The notes below the pieces were generated by a model. That model saw only the letters and a list, made by a program, of their open reading frames with translations. It was not told the origin of the DNA and ran no database searches. Positions 37,392 to 45,594 of a DNA stretch of 64,000 nt are shown piece after piece. The stretch is from Pseudomonadales bacterium. Its GTDB lineage: Bacteria > Pseudomonadota > Gammaproteobacteria > Pseudomonadales > Azotimanducaceae. Numbering within the stretch: position 1 is the stretch's first letter; every line of letters starts with the position of its first letter. The stretch lies in contig JAJECH010000054.1 of the NCBI GenBank assembly GCA_022822135.1, positions 50,781 through 114,780 of the forward strand, given 5' to 3'. The translations under genes and the position numbers were made by a program.

Positions 37392-40115
37392 ATGAGTGAA
37401 AATCAAGCGTCAATCGACGCTCAGGAAGACCCTGGCGCAGATAGTGTAACTGAGCCAGTTTCCGAAGCGCCGCCAGCGACCGACGACGTCGCTGAAAACG
37501 GCGGCGACGGCATACCTCCCGGCAGCGACGGAGCCCCTCCAGGACAAGGAGGAGGTGGTGGTGTAAACCGCGTCAGCTTGACCTCGGAGGTCGAGCAGTC
37601 CTACATGGGTTACGCCATGAGCGTCATCATCGGTCGTGCGCTCCCGGATGTGCGGGATGGGCTAAAGCCGGTACATCGGCGATGTTTGTTCGCGATGTCG
37701 GAAATGGGCATTCGATACAACCGACCCACCATTAAGTCAGCGCGCGTTCAAGGCGAGGTTCACGGTAAGTACCACCCGCATAGCGACCAGTCGATCTATG
37801 AAACGATCGCGCGGATGGCGCAGGAATTCCTAATGCGTTACCCGCTCGTTGACGGGCAAGGGAATTTCGGTTCTGTAGACGGGGATCCGCCGGCGGCATC
37901 TCGATACACCGAGATGCGTATGACTCGGCTTGCCGAAATGTTGCTTGCAGACCTCGACAAGGAAACTGTCGATTTCGGACCGAATTACGACGAAACGCTC
38001 ACCATGCCGTTGGTTTTGCCCACTCGATTCCCGAACCTGCTCGTGAACGGTTCGGATGGCATCGCGGTTGCGATGGCGACGAAAATGCCACCGCACAATC
38101 TCGGTGAAGTTATTGATGCATGCGTCGAAGTTGTTAACAACCCTGATGCGACCCTCGATGACCTACTTCAACACGTTCAGGGTCCGGATTTTCCGACTTC
38201 GGCGATCATCAACGGACGCGCAGGAATCGTTGATGCCTACCGTACGGGTAGGGGCACCATCTCAATTAGATCGCGTGCAGAAATCGTGCAAGGCGAGCAG
38301 CGCGACACGATCGTCGTTTCGGAAATTCCGTTTCAGGTCAATAAGGCACTTCTCATTTCGAAGATCGCTGACCTTGTCAAAGCGAAGAAGATCGAAGGCA
38401 TTACTGAGCTGCGCGATGAGTCCGACAAGGACGGCTTACGCATCGTTATCGAATTGCGACGTGGTGAGATCGCACAAACGGTTCTGAACAACCTTTACCG
38501 ACACACCGCGCTTGAGTTGACATATGCCATCAACAACAATGCGTTGGTGAATGGTGAACCGAAGCAGGTTTCACTTAAAGAGATCATCGTCGAATTCCTG
38601 GCGCACCGACGTGAGGTAATCGCGCGTCGGACGGTCTATCTATTGCGGCAAAGTCGCTCACAAGGACACGTGCTCGAAGGCCAAGCGGTTGCGCTTGCCA
38701 ACATTGATGAAATCGTCGAGCTGATTAAGAATGCCGGGAATCGAGAGGAAGCGCACCAAGCTCTGCGCGATCGTTCGTGGGAGGCAGCGAGTATTGAGGC
38801 GTTACTTTCACGTGCAGAACGCGACATTGTTCGGCCCCTAGATTTAGAAGACCAATACGGATTTCAATCGCAGGATGATGGGGCGGATGAAGCGGGTCAA
38901 TATCGACTGTCGCCTCGACAAGCCAATGCGATTCTTGATTTGCGTTTGCATCGTCTGACCAACCTCGAACAGCAGGAATTAGTCGACAACTACAAAGAAA
39001 TCGTTACGACGATTCGCGAATTGCTTGCGATTCAGGACTCCGACGAACGAGTTGATGAATTGATCATCGAAGAATTACTCGAGGTCAAGGAGCAGTTCGC
39101 GGATGAACGGCGCACTGAAATACGCGATGCGGTTGAGGACCTCACGGACAAGGCACTGATCAAACCGCAAGATGTCGTGATCACGATTTCGCATCAAGGC
39201 TATGCGAAAGCCATGCCCGTTGCCGAATACAACGTTCAGCGACGAGGCGGCAAGGGCATCACGGGCGTCAAATCGCGTGAAGATGACTTCACTGAGCATG
39301 TGATGGTTGCACATAACCACAGCATGCTGCTGATGTTCACAAATCGCGGTCGCGTCTACAGCTTGGATACGTACAAGGTACCTCTCGCGAGCCGCGTGGC
39401 TCGGGGATACCCTCTTGTCAACTTACTCAAACTGGAAGACGACGAGAAGGTCTCATGCGCATTCGCCGTGACCGAGATGGACGAATCAGGGTATCTGTTC
39501 TTTGCGACCCAGCGCGGCTACATCAAGCGAACGAAATTCGATGCTTACAGTCGGATTCGCACGAACGGATTGATCGCCTTGAAAATCGCGGACGACGATC
39601 AACTCATCGGCGTTGCTCGAACCGACGGAACCAATGACATCATGCTGATCCAGTCGTCCGGAAAACTCGCGCGCTTTAAGGAGTCGGACGTACGCGTCAT
39701 GGGACGGACTGCACGAGGTGTTCGAGGTATGCGACTTCGAGACGATGATCGTGTGATCTCCCTGATCGTACCGGAGGAAGACGGTCTGTTGTTAACTGTG
39801 TCGGAATTGGGGCTCGGTAAGCGCGTTAAATTCGATGAATTCGCAGTTAAGAGCCGTGGCATTTTGGGAATGCGGGCGGTCAAGATTACGGAGAAAACCG
39901 GTTCGTTGGTGAACGCACTGCAGGTGTTTGAAGGAGATCACTTGCTATTGCTAAACAAACAAGGTAAGTTCATCCGAATTGACGCTGACACCGTAAGTCT
40001 CCTATCTCGAAGCGCAAGCGGTGTGAAGCTGATGAACGCATCAGTCGAAAATCCGGTGGTTGAGGTGGACCGACTCGCGGACGAAGACCCGACTGCTGAA
40101 GAGTTGGCGGACTAA
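37392..40115 (+). CDS. gyrA: DNA gyrase subunit A
   Basis: The breakage-reunion subunit of gyrase, 907 residues. After a low-complexity N-terminus of about 58 residues (acidic, then Gly/Pro-rich) come SYMGYAMSVIIGRALPDVRD, the active-site tyrosine in AASRYTEMRM (Tyr172, equal to E. coli Tyr122), and the C-terminal pinwheel with the GyrA box QRRGGKG, which separates it from ParC. The quinolone region reads HPHSDQSIYE (Ser131, Gln133, Glu137), where E. coli has Gly81, Ser83, Asp87. The core also differs from typical gammaproteobacterial GyrA in TMPLVLPTRFPNLLVNGSDG. It starts the aromatic amino acid gene run, with pheA 30 bases on. Confidence 0.94.
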   Translation: MSENQASIDAQEDPGADSVTEPVSEAPPATDDVAENGGDGIPPGSDGAPPGQGGGGGVNRVSLTSEVEQSYMGYAMSVIIGRALPDVRDGLKPVHRRCLFAMSEMGIRYNRPTIKSARVQGEVHGKYHPHSDQSIYETIARMAQEFLMRYPLVDGQGNFGSVDGDPPAASRYTEMRMTRLAEMLLADLDKETVDFGPNYDETLTMPLVLPTRFPNLLVNGSDGIAVAMATKMPPHNLGEVIDACVEVVNNPDATLDDLLQHVQGPDFPTSAIINGRAGIVDAYRTGRGTISIRSRAEIVQGEQRDTIVVSEIPFQVNKALLISKIADLVKAKKIEGITELRDESDKDGLRIVIELRRGEIAQTVLNNLYRHTALELTYAINNNALVNGEPKQVSLKEIIVEFLAHRREVIARRTVYLLRQSRSQGHVLEGQAVALANIDEIVELIKNAGNREEAHQALRDRSWEAASIEALLSRAERDIVRPLDLEDQYGFQSQDDGADEAGQYRLSPRQANAILDLRLHRLTNLEQQELVDNYKEIVTTIRELLAIQDSDERVDELIIEELLEVKEQFADERRTEIRDAVEDLTDKALIKPQDVVITISHQGYAKAMPVAEYNVQRRGGKGITGVKSREDDFTEHVMVAHNHSMLLMFTNRGRVYSLDTYKVPLASRVARGYPLVNLLKLEDDEKVSCAFAVTEMDESGYLFFATQRGYIKRTKFDAYSRIRTNGLIALKIADDDQLIGVARTDGTNDIMLIQSSGKLARFKESDVRVMGRTARGVRGMRLRDDDRVISLIVPEEDGLLLTVSELGLGKRVKFDEFAVKSRGILGMRAVKITEKTGSLVNALQVFEGDHLLLLNKQGKFIRIDADTVSLLSRSASGVKLMNASVENPVVEVDRLADEDPTAEELAD

Positions 40116-40145
40116 GCTACTCCCAAGCCTTCGTGCGACAGATAG

Positions 40146-41240
40146 ATGGAAAAAGACAGACTAAGCGAGCTACGCGCGAAGATTGACGAGATCGATCGTC
40201 AACTCATTGAATTGCTCAATCGGCGCACCGAGTGCGTTATCGAGATTGGTCAGGTCAAGTCGAAGGAAGAGGATTTTGAACGACTAAGTGCGTTCCGGCC
40301 GGATCGCGAAGCGCAAATCCTGCAGCGAATACGCGATCTCAACGAGGGTCCGCTTTCGGACGCACAAGTCGAATTGCTCTTTCGCGAAGTCATATCCATG
40401 TCGATCGCGTTTCAACAACCATTGAGCATCGCGTATTTGGGTCCTGTTGGCACTTACTCGCATAGCGCGGCCATCAAGCAATTTGGCAGGTCAACGACGG
40501 TTCGTCCGCAACCGACCATTCCGGATGTGTTTCATCAAGTGGAAACCGACGGTGCGAATTACGGTGTTGTGCCGGTGGAGAACAGTACGGAAGGCGCAGT
40601 CAACCAGACGCTTGATTGCTTCATTGACTCTAACCTACGGGTATGCGGTGAGGTGAATTTGCCGATCCATCATGCACTGATGGCGAAGAGAGGGGTAGAG
40701 ACGGAAGGGATTCAAAAGGTCTACTCTCACGAGCAATCCCTCGCCCAATGCAGAAATTGGCTTCGGGAGCATCTACCAGATATTCCGACACAGGCGGTCG
40801 CGAGTAATGCCGAAGCGGCTCGTCTCGCATCGGTAGAAGACAATACGGCGGCGATCGCTGGTGAATTAGCGGCAGACCAGTTTCAGTTGAATCTGCTTTT
40901 TTCCAATATCGAAGATCAGGTTTCCAACGCGACGCGTTTCTTCGTACTCGGGAAGCAAGAGGTACCACCAAGTGGAACCGACAAGACGAGTCTCTTAGTT
41001 AACACAGCTAACCGTTCTGGAGCGTTGGTCGAAGTTCTGTCGCCATTTCAACGTCACGGAATCAGCCTCTCTCGCGTTGTGACGCGACCAGCCCGTTCGG
41101 GGAATTGGTCGTATGTGTTCTTTATTGACTTTGATGGTCATGCCGAAGAGGAAGCGGTTGCGACCGTTTTGGATGAAGTACGTTCCGTCGCGTATGACTT
41201 GAAAGTTTTGGGCTCGTATCCACGCGCATTCGACAACTGA
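40146..41240 (+). CDS. pheA: Chorismate mutase/prephenate dehydratase (P-protein)
   Basis: A bifunctional enzyme taking chorismate to phenylpyruvate. In its 364 residues, about 1-90 form the AroQ chorismate mutase (LRAKIDEIDRQLIELLNRR), about 95-275 the prephenate dehydratase (IAYLGPVGTYSHSAAIKQFG, GVVPVENSTEGAVNQTLD, TRFFVLG), and the rest an ACT domain (TSLLVNTANRSGALVEVLSP, with SRPARSGNWSYVFFIDFDGH-like binding site) for phenylalanine feedback. Its stop shares a base with the hisC start. serC, usual between gyrA and pheA in relatives, is absent. Confidence 0.95.
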   Translation: MEKDRLSELRAKIDEIDRQLIELLNRRTECVIEIGQVKSKEEDFERLSAFRPDREAQILQRIRDLNEGPLSDAQVELLFREVISMSIAFQQPLSIAYLGPVGTYSHSAAIKQFGRSTTVRPQPTIPDVFHQVETDGANYGVVPVENSTEGAVNQTLDCFIDSNLRVCGEVNLPIHHALMAKRGVETEGIQKVYSHEQSLAQCRNWLREHLPDIPTQAVASNAEAARLASVEDNTAAIAGELAADQFQLNLLFSNIEDQVSNATRFFVLGKQEVPPSGTDKTSLLVNTANRSGALVEVLSPFQRHGISLSRVVTRPARSGNWSYVFFIDFDGHAEEEAVATVLDEVRSVAYDLKVLGSYPRAFDN

Positions 41241-42325
41241 TGGAAAACGTAAATCACGCGGTGCTGGAGATCAGCCCGTATCAGCCAGGTAAGCCGATCG
41301 AAGAGCTGGAGCGAGAGAGGGGGATTGTTGGTGCCATAAAACTCGCCAGCAACGAGAATCCTCGGGGACCAAGCGCTGCAGTTCGCGAAGCCATTCGTAA
41401 AGCGACTGATGAACTATCCCGTTATCCGGACGGTTCCGCCTATCGATTACGAAATCTTGTTGCTGATCGCTTAGGTGTCGCGCCAGAACAGTTGACGTTC
41501 GGCAATGGTTCTGACGAAGCACTAAAAATCGTGGGTCGAGTCGTGCTGTCCCCAGGCGATCGAGGATTGGTCGATGAACGGTGTTTTGTCGTATACCCAC
41601 TCACGATTATGGGTTGCAATGCGGAGCCTGTTCGGGTTCCTTCGAACGGTTGGTCGCACGACCTCGATGCGATCGCAGATGCGATTGATGAGCGTACACG
41701 GATCATCTATTTGGCGAATCCCAACAACCCGACGGGTACGTGGTTCTCGGATACAGATTTCCGCCGTTTCATGACAAGAGTTCCTGAATCCGTCTGGGTA
41801 GTTCTCGATGAGGCGTACCACGAATACGCGCGCGACATTGATGGATATCCAGATGGTGTGTCATTGTTGTCGGACTATCCAAATCTAGTCGTGACGCGAA
41901 CGTTCTCGAAGATCTATGGTTTAGCCGCGTTGAGAGTAGGGTACAGCGTTTCTTCAATTCAGGTTGCGGAACTAATGAATCGCGTGCGGCAGCCATTCAA
42001 CGTCAATAGTGTGGCGCTCGCGGCTGCCGAGGCTGCGCTACGAGATGATGCATACATCAATGAGAGTTTGCGCCTGAATCAAGAAGGCATGAAGGGGCTG
42101 GAAGCAGGATTCGAACGGCTTGGAATCGAGTACATTCCTTCGATCGGTAACTTCATTTCGTTTGAAGTAGGTCCACATGCACCCGATGTATATGACAGGA
42201 TGTTGAACCTTGGGGTCGTTGTCCGACCGATCGCGAACTACAACATGCCGAATCATTTACGTGTCACGGTAGGTTTACCAGAGGAAAACGAGCGTTTCTT
42301 AAACGCGCTTGAAGCTTCACTGTGA
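41240..42325 (+). CDS. hisC: Histidinol-phosphate/aromatic aminotransferase
   Basis: A class I/II pyridoxal-phosphate aminotransferase of 361 residues. Marks: IKLASNENPRGPSAAVREAI, LTFGNGSDEALKIVGR, YLANPNNPTGTWF, VVLDEAYHEYA, and the lysine in TRTFSKIYGLAALRVGY. In gammaproteobacteria this copy, lying between pheA and tyrA, is usually called HisC2 and may act on aromatic substrates as well as histidinol phosphate. Which one applies cannot be read here. It overlaps pheA by one base and tyrA by four. Confidence 0.9.
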   Translation: MENVNHAVLEISPYQPGKPIEELERERGIVGAIKLASNENPRGPSAAVREAIRKATDELSRYPDGSAYRLRNLVADRLGVAPEQLTFGNGSDEALKIVGRVVLSPGDRGLVDERCFVVYPLTIMGCNAEPVRVPSNGWSHDLDAIADAIDERTRIIYLANPNNPTGTWFSDTDFRRFMTRVPESVWVVLDEAYHEYARDIDGYPDGVSLLSDYPNLVVTRTFSKIYGLAALRVGYSVSSIQVAELMNRVRQPFNVNSVALAAAEAALRDDAYINESLRLNQEGMKGLEAGFERLGIEYIPSIGNFISFEVGPHAPDVYDRMLNLGVVVRPIANYNMPNHLRVTVGLPEENERFLNALEASL

Positions 42326-43146
42326 GCGTCCTAGGAGTAGTCGGCTGTGGTTTACTCGGCGGTTCATTTGCGCTTGCAGCTAGGGAACAGAAGTGTTTCG
42401 AGCGCGTGCTCGGGCGAGACCTCAGTCGTTCGGTTGAACAAACTGCGCAAGACCTCGGAGTTATCGACGATGTTTGGTCTTCCGGCACGGCGGTAGATGG
42501 TGTCTGCGTCGCGGTTCCAACGCATGCGATCGCACCCGTCGTGAAGGCATTGAGCGAAGAGATCAAATCGGACATACCGATCTTTGACGTCGGTAGCGTG
42601 AAAGCGTCGATATTGAAAGAACTGGACGATGTACCGTCAAATTACATTCCGTGCCATCCGATCGCCGGCTCTCATACAAGTGGCCCAGAAGCATCACGTG
42701 CTGATCTCTTTCAAGGAAGCGTGTGCGTCATCTCACCGACGCACTCAACCGACGGCGCGCTTCTCGAATTGGTAGGTGAATGGTGGAGTGAAGTCGGAGC
42801 TCGTGTGATCACGATGCCGGCACATTCCCATGACGAATCTGTCGCGCTTACATCGCATCTACCTCACCTTGTCAGCGCCGCAGCCGTTGAGCTGCTGATG
42901 AATCAGGATGATTCGACTGAAGAATTACTTGGCAGTGGCTTCAGAGATTTTTCGCGCATCGCTGCTGGTGACGCAGAGATGTGGCGAAGTATCTTCGTAA
43001 ATAACCTCGACAACGTGCGACTTAGTTTTCAGGCTCTCGCAACTCGCATTGAGTATATATTGGCGTTAGCGGAATCTGATCCTGATGCACTTGAACGAAA
43101 GCTCGAGCACATCGCTTCGTTCCGCGATTCACTAAACGGTGGCTGA
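42322..43146 (+). CDS. tyrA: Prephenate dehydrogenase
   Basis: Oxidises prephenate (or arogenate) for tyrosine synthesis. The GTG at 42322 overlaps hisC (GTGA). The 274 residues begin with the NAD fold VLGVVGCGLLGGSFALAARE, then PIFDVGSVKASILKEL, CHPIAGSHTSGPEASRADLF, MPAHSHDESVALTSHLPHLV and GFRDFSRIAAGDAEMW, all standard. There is no fused EPSP synthase and no aroA gene afterwards; cmk overlaps the end by eight bases. Confidence 0.94.
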   Translation: MSVLGVVGCGLLGGSFALAAREQKCFERVLGRDLSRSVEQTAQDLGVIDDVWSSGTAVDGVCVAVPTHAIAPVVKALSEEIKSDIPIFDVGSVKASILKELDDVPSNYIPCHPIAGSHTSGPEASRADLFQGSVCVISPTHSTDGALLELVGEWWSEVGARVITMPAHSHDESVALTSHLPHLVSAAAVELLMNQDDSTEELLGSGFRDFSRIAAGDAEMWRSIFVNNLDNVRLSFQALATRIEYILALAESDPDALERKLEHIASFRDSLNGG

Positions 43147-43873
43147 TAACCCGGTTATCACGATCGACGGCCCAGCTGCGTCGGGAAAAGGTACGCTCGC
43201 ACAACGCTTGAGCGCAGACCTAGGTTTTAACCTGCTTGATAGCGGCTTGCTTTACCGAATCGTGGGATATACGGCGTCGGACGCACAGCTGTCGCTTCGA
43301 GATGCCTCCGGTCTCGAAGTGTTTATACGAGATCGATTGAGATTCAAGATCAATCAGGAGCCTAGTCGTGAGATAGCCCCTGGTTCATACGAGGTGTATA
43401 TATTCAAGCACGTTGGCGTTGAAGATACCGTTAGCATCAATGGACGAAATGTCAATTTGGTATTACGTAGTCAGGAAACTGGCGTCAATTCCAGTATCGT
43501 ATCTGCAGTTCCCGAAGTCAGACACCTACTCATACCCATCCAGCGCGCTATGTTGACACCACCGGGGCTAGTGGCGGATGGACGCGATATGGGAACGGTT
43601 GTGTTTCCAGATGCGCAGCTCAAGTTCTATCTTGATGCGTCGGTCGGAACGCGTGCTCGTCGACGACTAGATCAGCTACAAAAGCCTGTCGACCAGAGTT
43701 CGTTAGTGAAAATGATCAGCGAGCTAGAGCAGCGCGATAAACGTGATCGAACTCGAGATATTGCACCATTGAAGATCCCCGAAAACGCACAGATCTTAGA
43801 TACGACGAATCTGACCATTGATGAGATGTTCACAGTCGCGAGAACGACAATTCGTGAACAAATTTTGATATGA
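43139..43873 (+). CDS. cmk: Cytidylate kinase
   Basis: Phosphorylates CMP and dCMP. Starts at a GTG within the tyrA end. The P-loop is ITIDGPAASGKGTLAQRL, LLDSGLLYRIVGYTA is the nucleotide region, and VADGRDMGTVVFPDAQLKFY plus ARRRLDQLQ and RDKRDRTRDIAPLKIP form the CMP pocket and lid. The 244 residues are slightly longer than E. coli (227); the LVRQETG-like segment reads LVLRSQETG. rpsA, which follows cmk in most gammaproteobacteria, is not here; an accessory insert follows instead. Confidence 0.94.
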   Translation: MADNPVITIDGPAASGKGTLAQRLSADLGFNLLDSGLLYRIVGYTASDAQLSLRDASGLEVFIRDRLRFKINQEPSREIAPGSYEVYIFKHVGVEDTVSINGRNVNLVLRSQETGVNSSIVSAVPEVRHLLIPIQRAMLTPPGLVADGRDMGTVVFPDAQLKFYLDASVGTRARRRLDQLQKPVDQSSLVKMISELEQRDKRDRTRDIAPLKIPENAQILDTTNLTIDEMFTVARTTIREQILI

Positions 43874-44034
43874 CGAACAGACTGTACGCACATGGTGTAC
43901 TGAGTTTTAACGATCCATCTCGAGATTGAAAGCCAATTTCTTCTGTCGGCGATTCGTTTGTAGAGAACCAAATCTTCAATTTCGCTGAACCCACAAAATT
44001 AACAAATCCGTTTGTCGCTACTTTGATCTCGTAT

Positions 44035-44744
44035 TTAGAGCGTCGTCACCCATTCGGCTAGACTAATTAAATTTGCCGCGATTGTCCAGTGTGCTTCGGT
44101 TTGTTCTTCAGCTTGTTCGCTGGTGTAGCGAATACTCTGTGTGACTATACCGATCGCTTCGTCCGAATTAGAGTCGAGTACAACGGGTGAACCACTTTGA
44201 CCTGGAAATGATGGGAACGGTAGCTCGATGCCGTCATAAAGAAATGGATCATCACGAACTTCGTAAAGAGACTGTAGATGCCCGCGCATGACACGTAGTT
44301 TTAGCGGTCGCTCATTAGCTAATGCCGGATAACCGAACGAGACCGCGTTATCACCGAGATTTAGTTCGTGAGCGGCGGAATAACCGAAGAAGCTGAAGTG
44401 CGTAGAAGGCGTATCACTCTCGATATACAACGCCGCGACATCTGCCAATTCGTTTATGCGTAGATCACGAATGGACCAATAGACCACGTCGTCCCTTAGT
44501 GTTACGACTCGTAGTTCTTCTTTTGAACAGTTATTAACCGAATGCGCCGCGGTTAGGAGGAGTCCTGATCTGATGAATCCAAAACAGGATCCGATCGGTA
44601 GTTGGGCTTTGTCGGAAAATAGACTGAAGACTCGCTCTTGTAGAAGGATCGTTTGTCTTTCCTATTACTCAGATGCGTCGTCTCCAAGCGGCTGGTAACG
44701 ACTCTGTCTTTACGTTTGGATGAGTGCTTAAGTCTGTTTGCCAT
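44035..44744 (-). pseudogene. Trypsin-like serine protease gene, frameshifted
   Basis: The frame that ends at 44035 is open back to 44661, where it meets a TAG, and codes FSDKAQLPIGSCFGFIRSG, then LLLTAAHSV (catalytic His at 44544-44542), ELADVAALYIE (Asp) and FPGQSGSPVV (Ser near 44196): a complete chymotrypsin-fold triad. But no ATG, GTG or TTG lies between that TAG and the histidine. A second frame, offset by one base, starts at an ATG at 44744 with AGGTG six bases upstream and runs through the same region. One indel between about 44661 and 44600 would join them into a protein of about 236 residues. No signal peptide; the N-terminus is basic. Partner: the TIR gene upstream. Decay or assembly error are both possible. 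Confidence 0.72.
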
Positions 44745-45044
44745 CTTGAGCACCTATTGAAATTGGGGAGGCACGCGGAGCCGACTGGTATATTTTGTTC
44801 GTATCGCTCACAGGTGCTGCCTGAATTCTAAATTATCAAGCGTTAGACTGAGAACTTTAGCTGCGAATAGGAATTTCTTGCAAACGTGTCTTTGATGCTC
44901 TTTCTAACTACGAATATGGTGCTTGCTAGTTCGGAAATCGAACCAATCCCTGCTTTGATCTGGCGCGCTCAGGTTTTGATTCGTAGCGGGGGTTTTGCCA
45001 ACAATATCGCTATTTAGGCAAATTAGTTTAGTTGTGAACACGCA

Positions 45045-45452
45045 TCACATGAGTTGAGACAAATGGATTGCGTTGTACGGTAACGGCTCTATCGAATTTC
45101 GTATGAGCAACTCCGGCAGACGTACTTGACGTTCCGTGAGTTTGAATGCCATCACTCGTTTTCCAAGAGACAGTCCACGATCAATCTCCCAGGCTACGGC
45201 TTTGCTCCTATGTGTTGAGGTACCTATTAGGCAAATTAATAGGATCGACCGATCGATTTTCTGTGCACATTCGAGCTTCCAATTCTTGTCGTATTGATCA
45301 ATAACCGCATGATCGAGCAATTCAAGATTCGTGAATCGAGACATCATCTGATCCCTGAATTCTTCGACAAATGGTCTATCCGTCGTCGCAAAGCTAAGAA
45401 AGGCTCGAACAGGGGACTCGCCTAATTCAGAGAAAAGAAGCTCAGTCTGCAT
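45045..45452 (-). CDS. TIR-like domain protein (ThsB/DUF1863-like)
   Basis: A 135-residue single-domain protein. The TIR pattern is seen as VRAFLSFATTDRPFVEEFRD (strand A and box 1), ILLICLIGTSTHRSKAVAWE (strand D, with the Trp-Glu where TIR NADases have the catalytic Glu) and IDRGLSLGKRVMAFKL. This resembles TIR-like proteins such as ThsB of Thoeris, which make a signalling nucleotide from NAD on infection. No ThsA, SLOG or transmembrane effector is beside it. The next gene on the strand, 300 bases on, is the broken trypsin-like protease. The pair sits alone between cmk and bioA. Confidence 0.75.
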   Translation of the reverse strand: MQTELLFSELGESPVRAFLSFATTDRPFVEEFRDQMMSRFTNLELLDHAVIDQYDKNWKLECAQKIDRSILLICLIGTSTHRSKAVAWEIDRGLSLGKRVMAFKLTERQVRLPELLIRNSIEPLPYNAIHLSQLM

Positions 45453-45537
45453 TGATGCGGAGTGGATCGTAGTTAGCGCTGGAGTTAATCAAGTGATTTT
45501 AGATGGTAAGTACTAATCTTCGGTTAGGTATCGAGGC

Positions 45538-45566
45538 TACCATGCAGTGCTTTGCACTAGATGGTA
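45538..45566. repeat. Inverted repeat between bioA and the TIR gene
   Basis: Arms TACCATGCAGTGC and GCACTAGATGGTA pair at 11 of 13 positions around a TTT loop. There is no T run on either side, so it is not a plain rho-independent terminator. It lies in the 142-base gap between the bioA stop and the TIR start and could be an operator, an mRNA-stability hairpin or an insertion scar. Confidence 0.55.
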
Positions 45567-45594
45567 TGGTGTAGAGTGAAACCGCGCTTCGTAA

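Noticed and set aside
44553..44744. The frame from the ATG at 44744 as a separate small protein
   Set aside because: It is better explained as the displaced N-terminus of the frameshifted protease.
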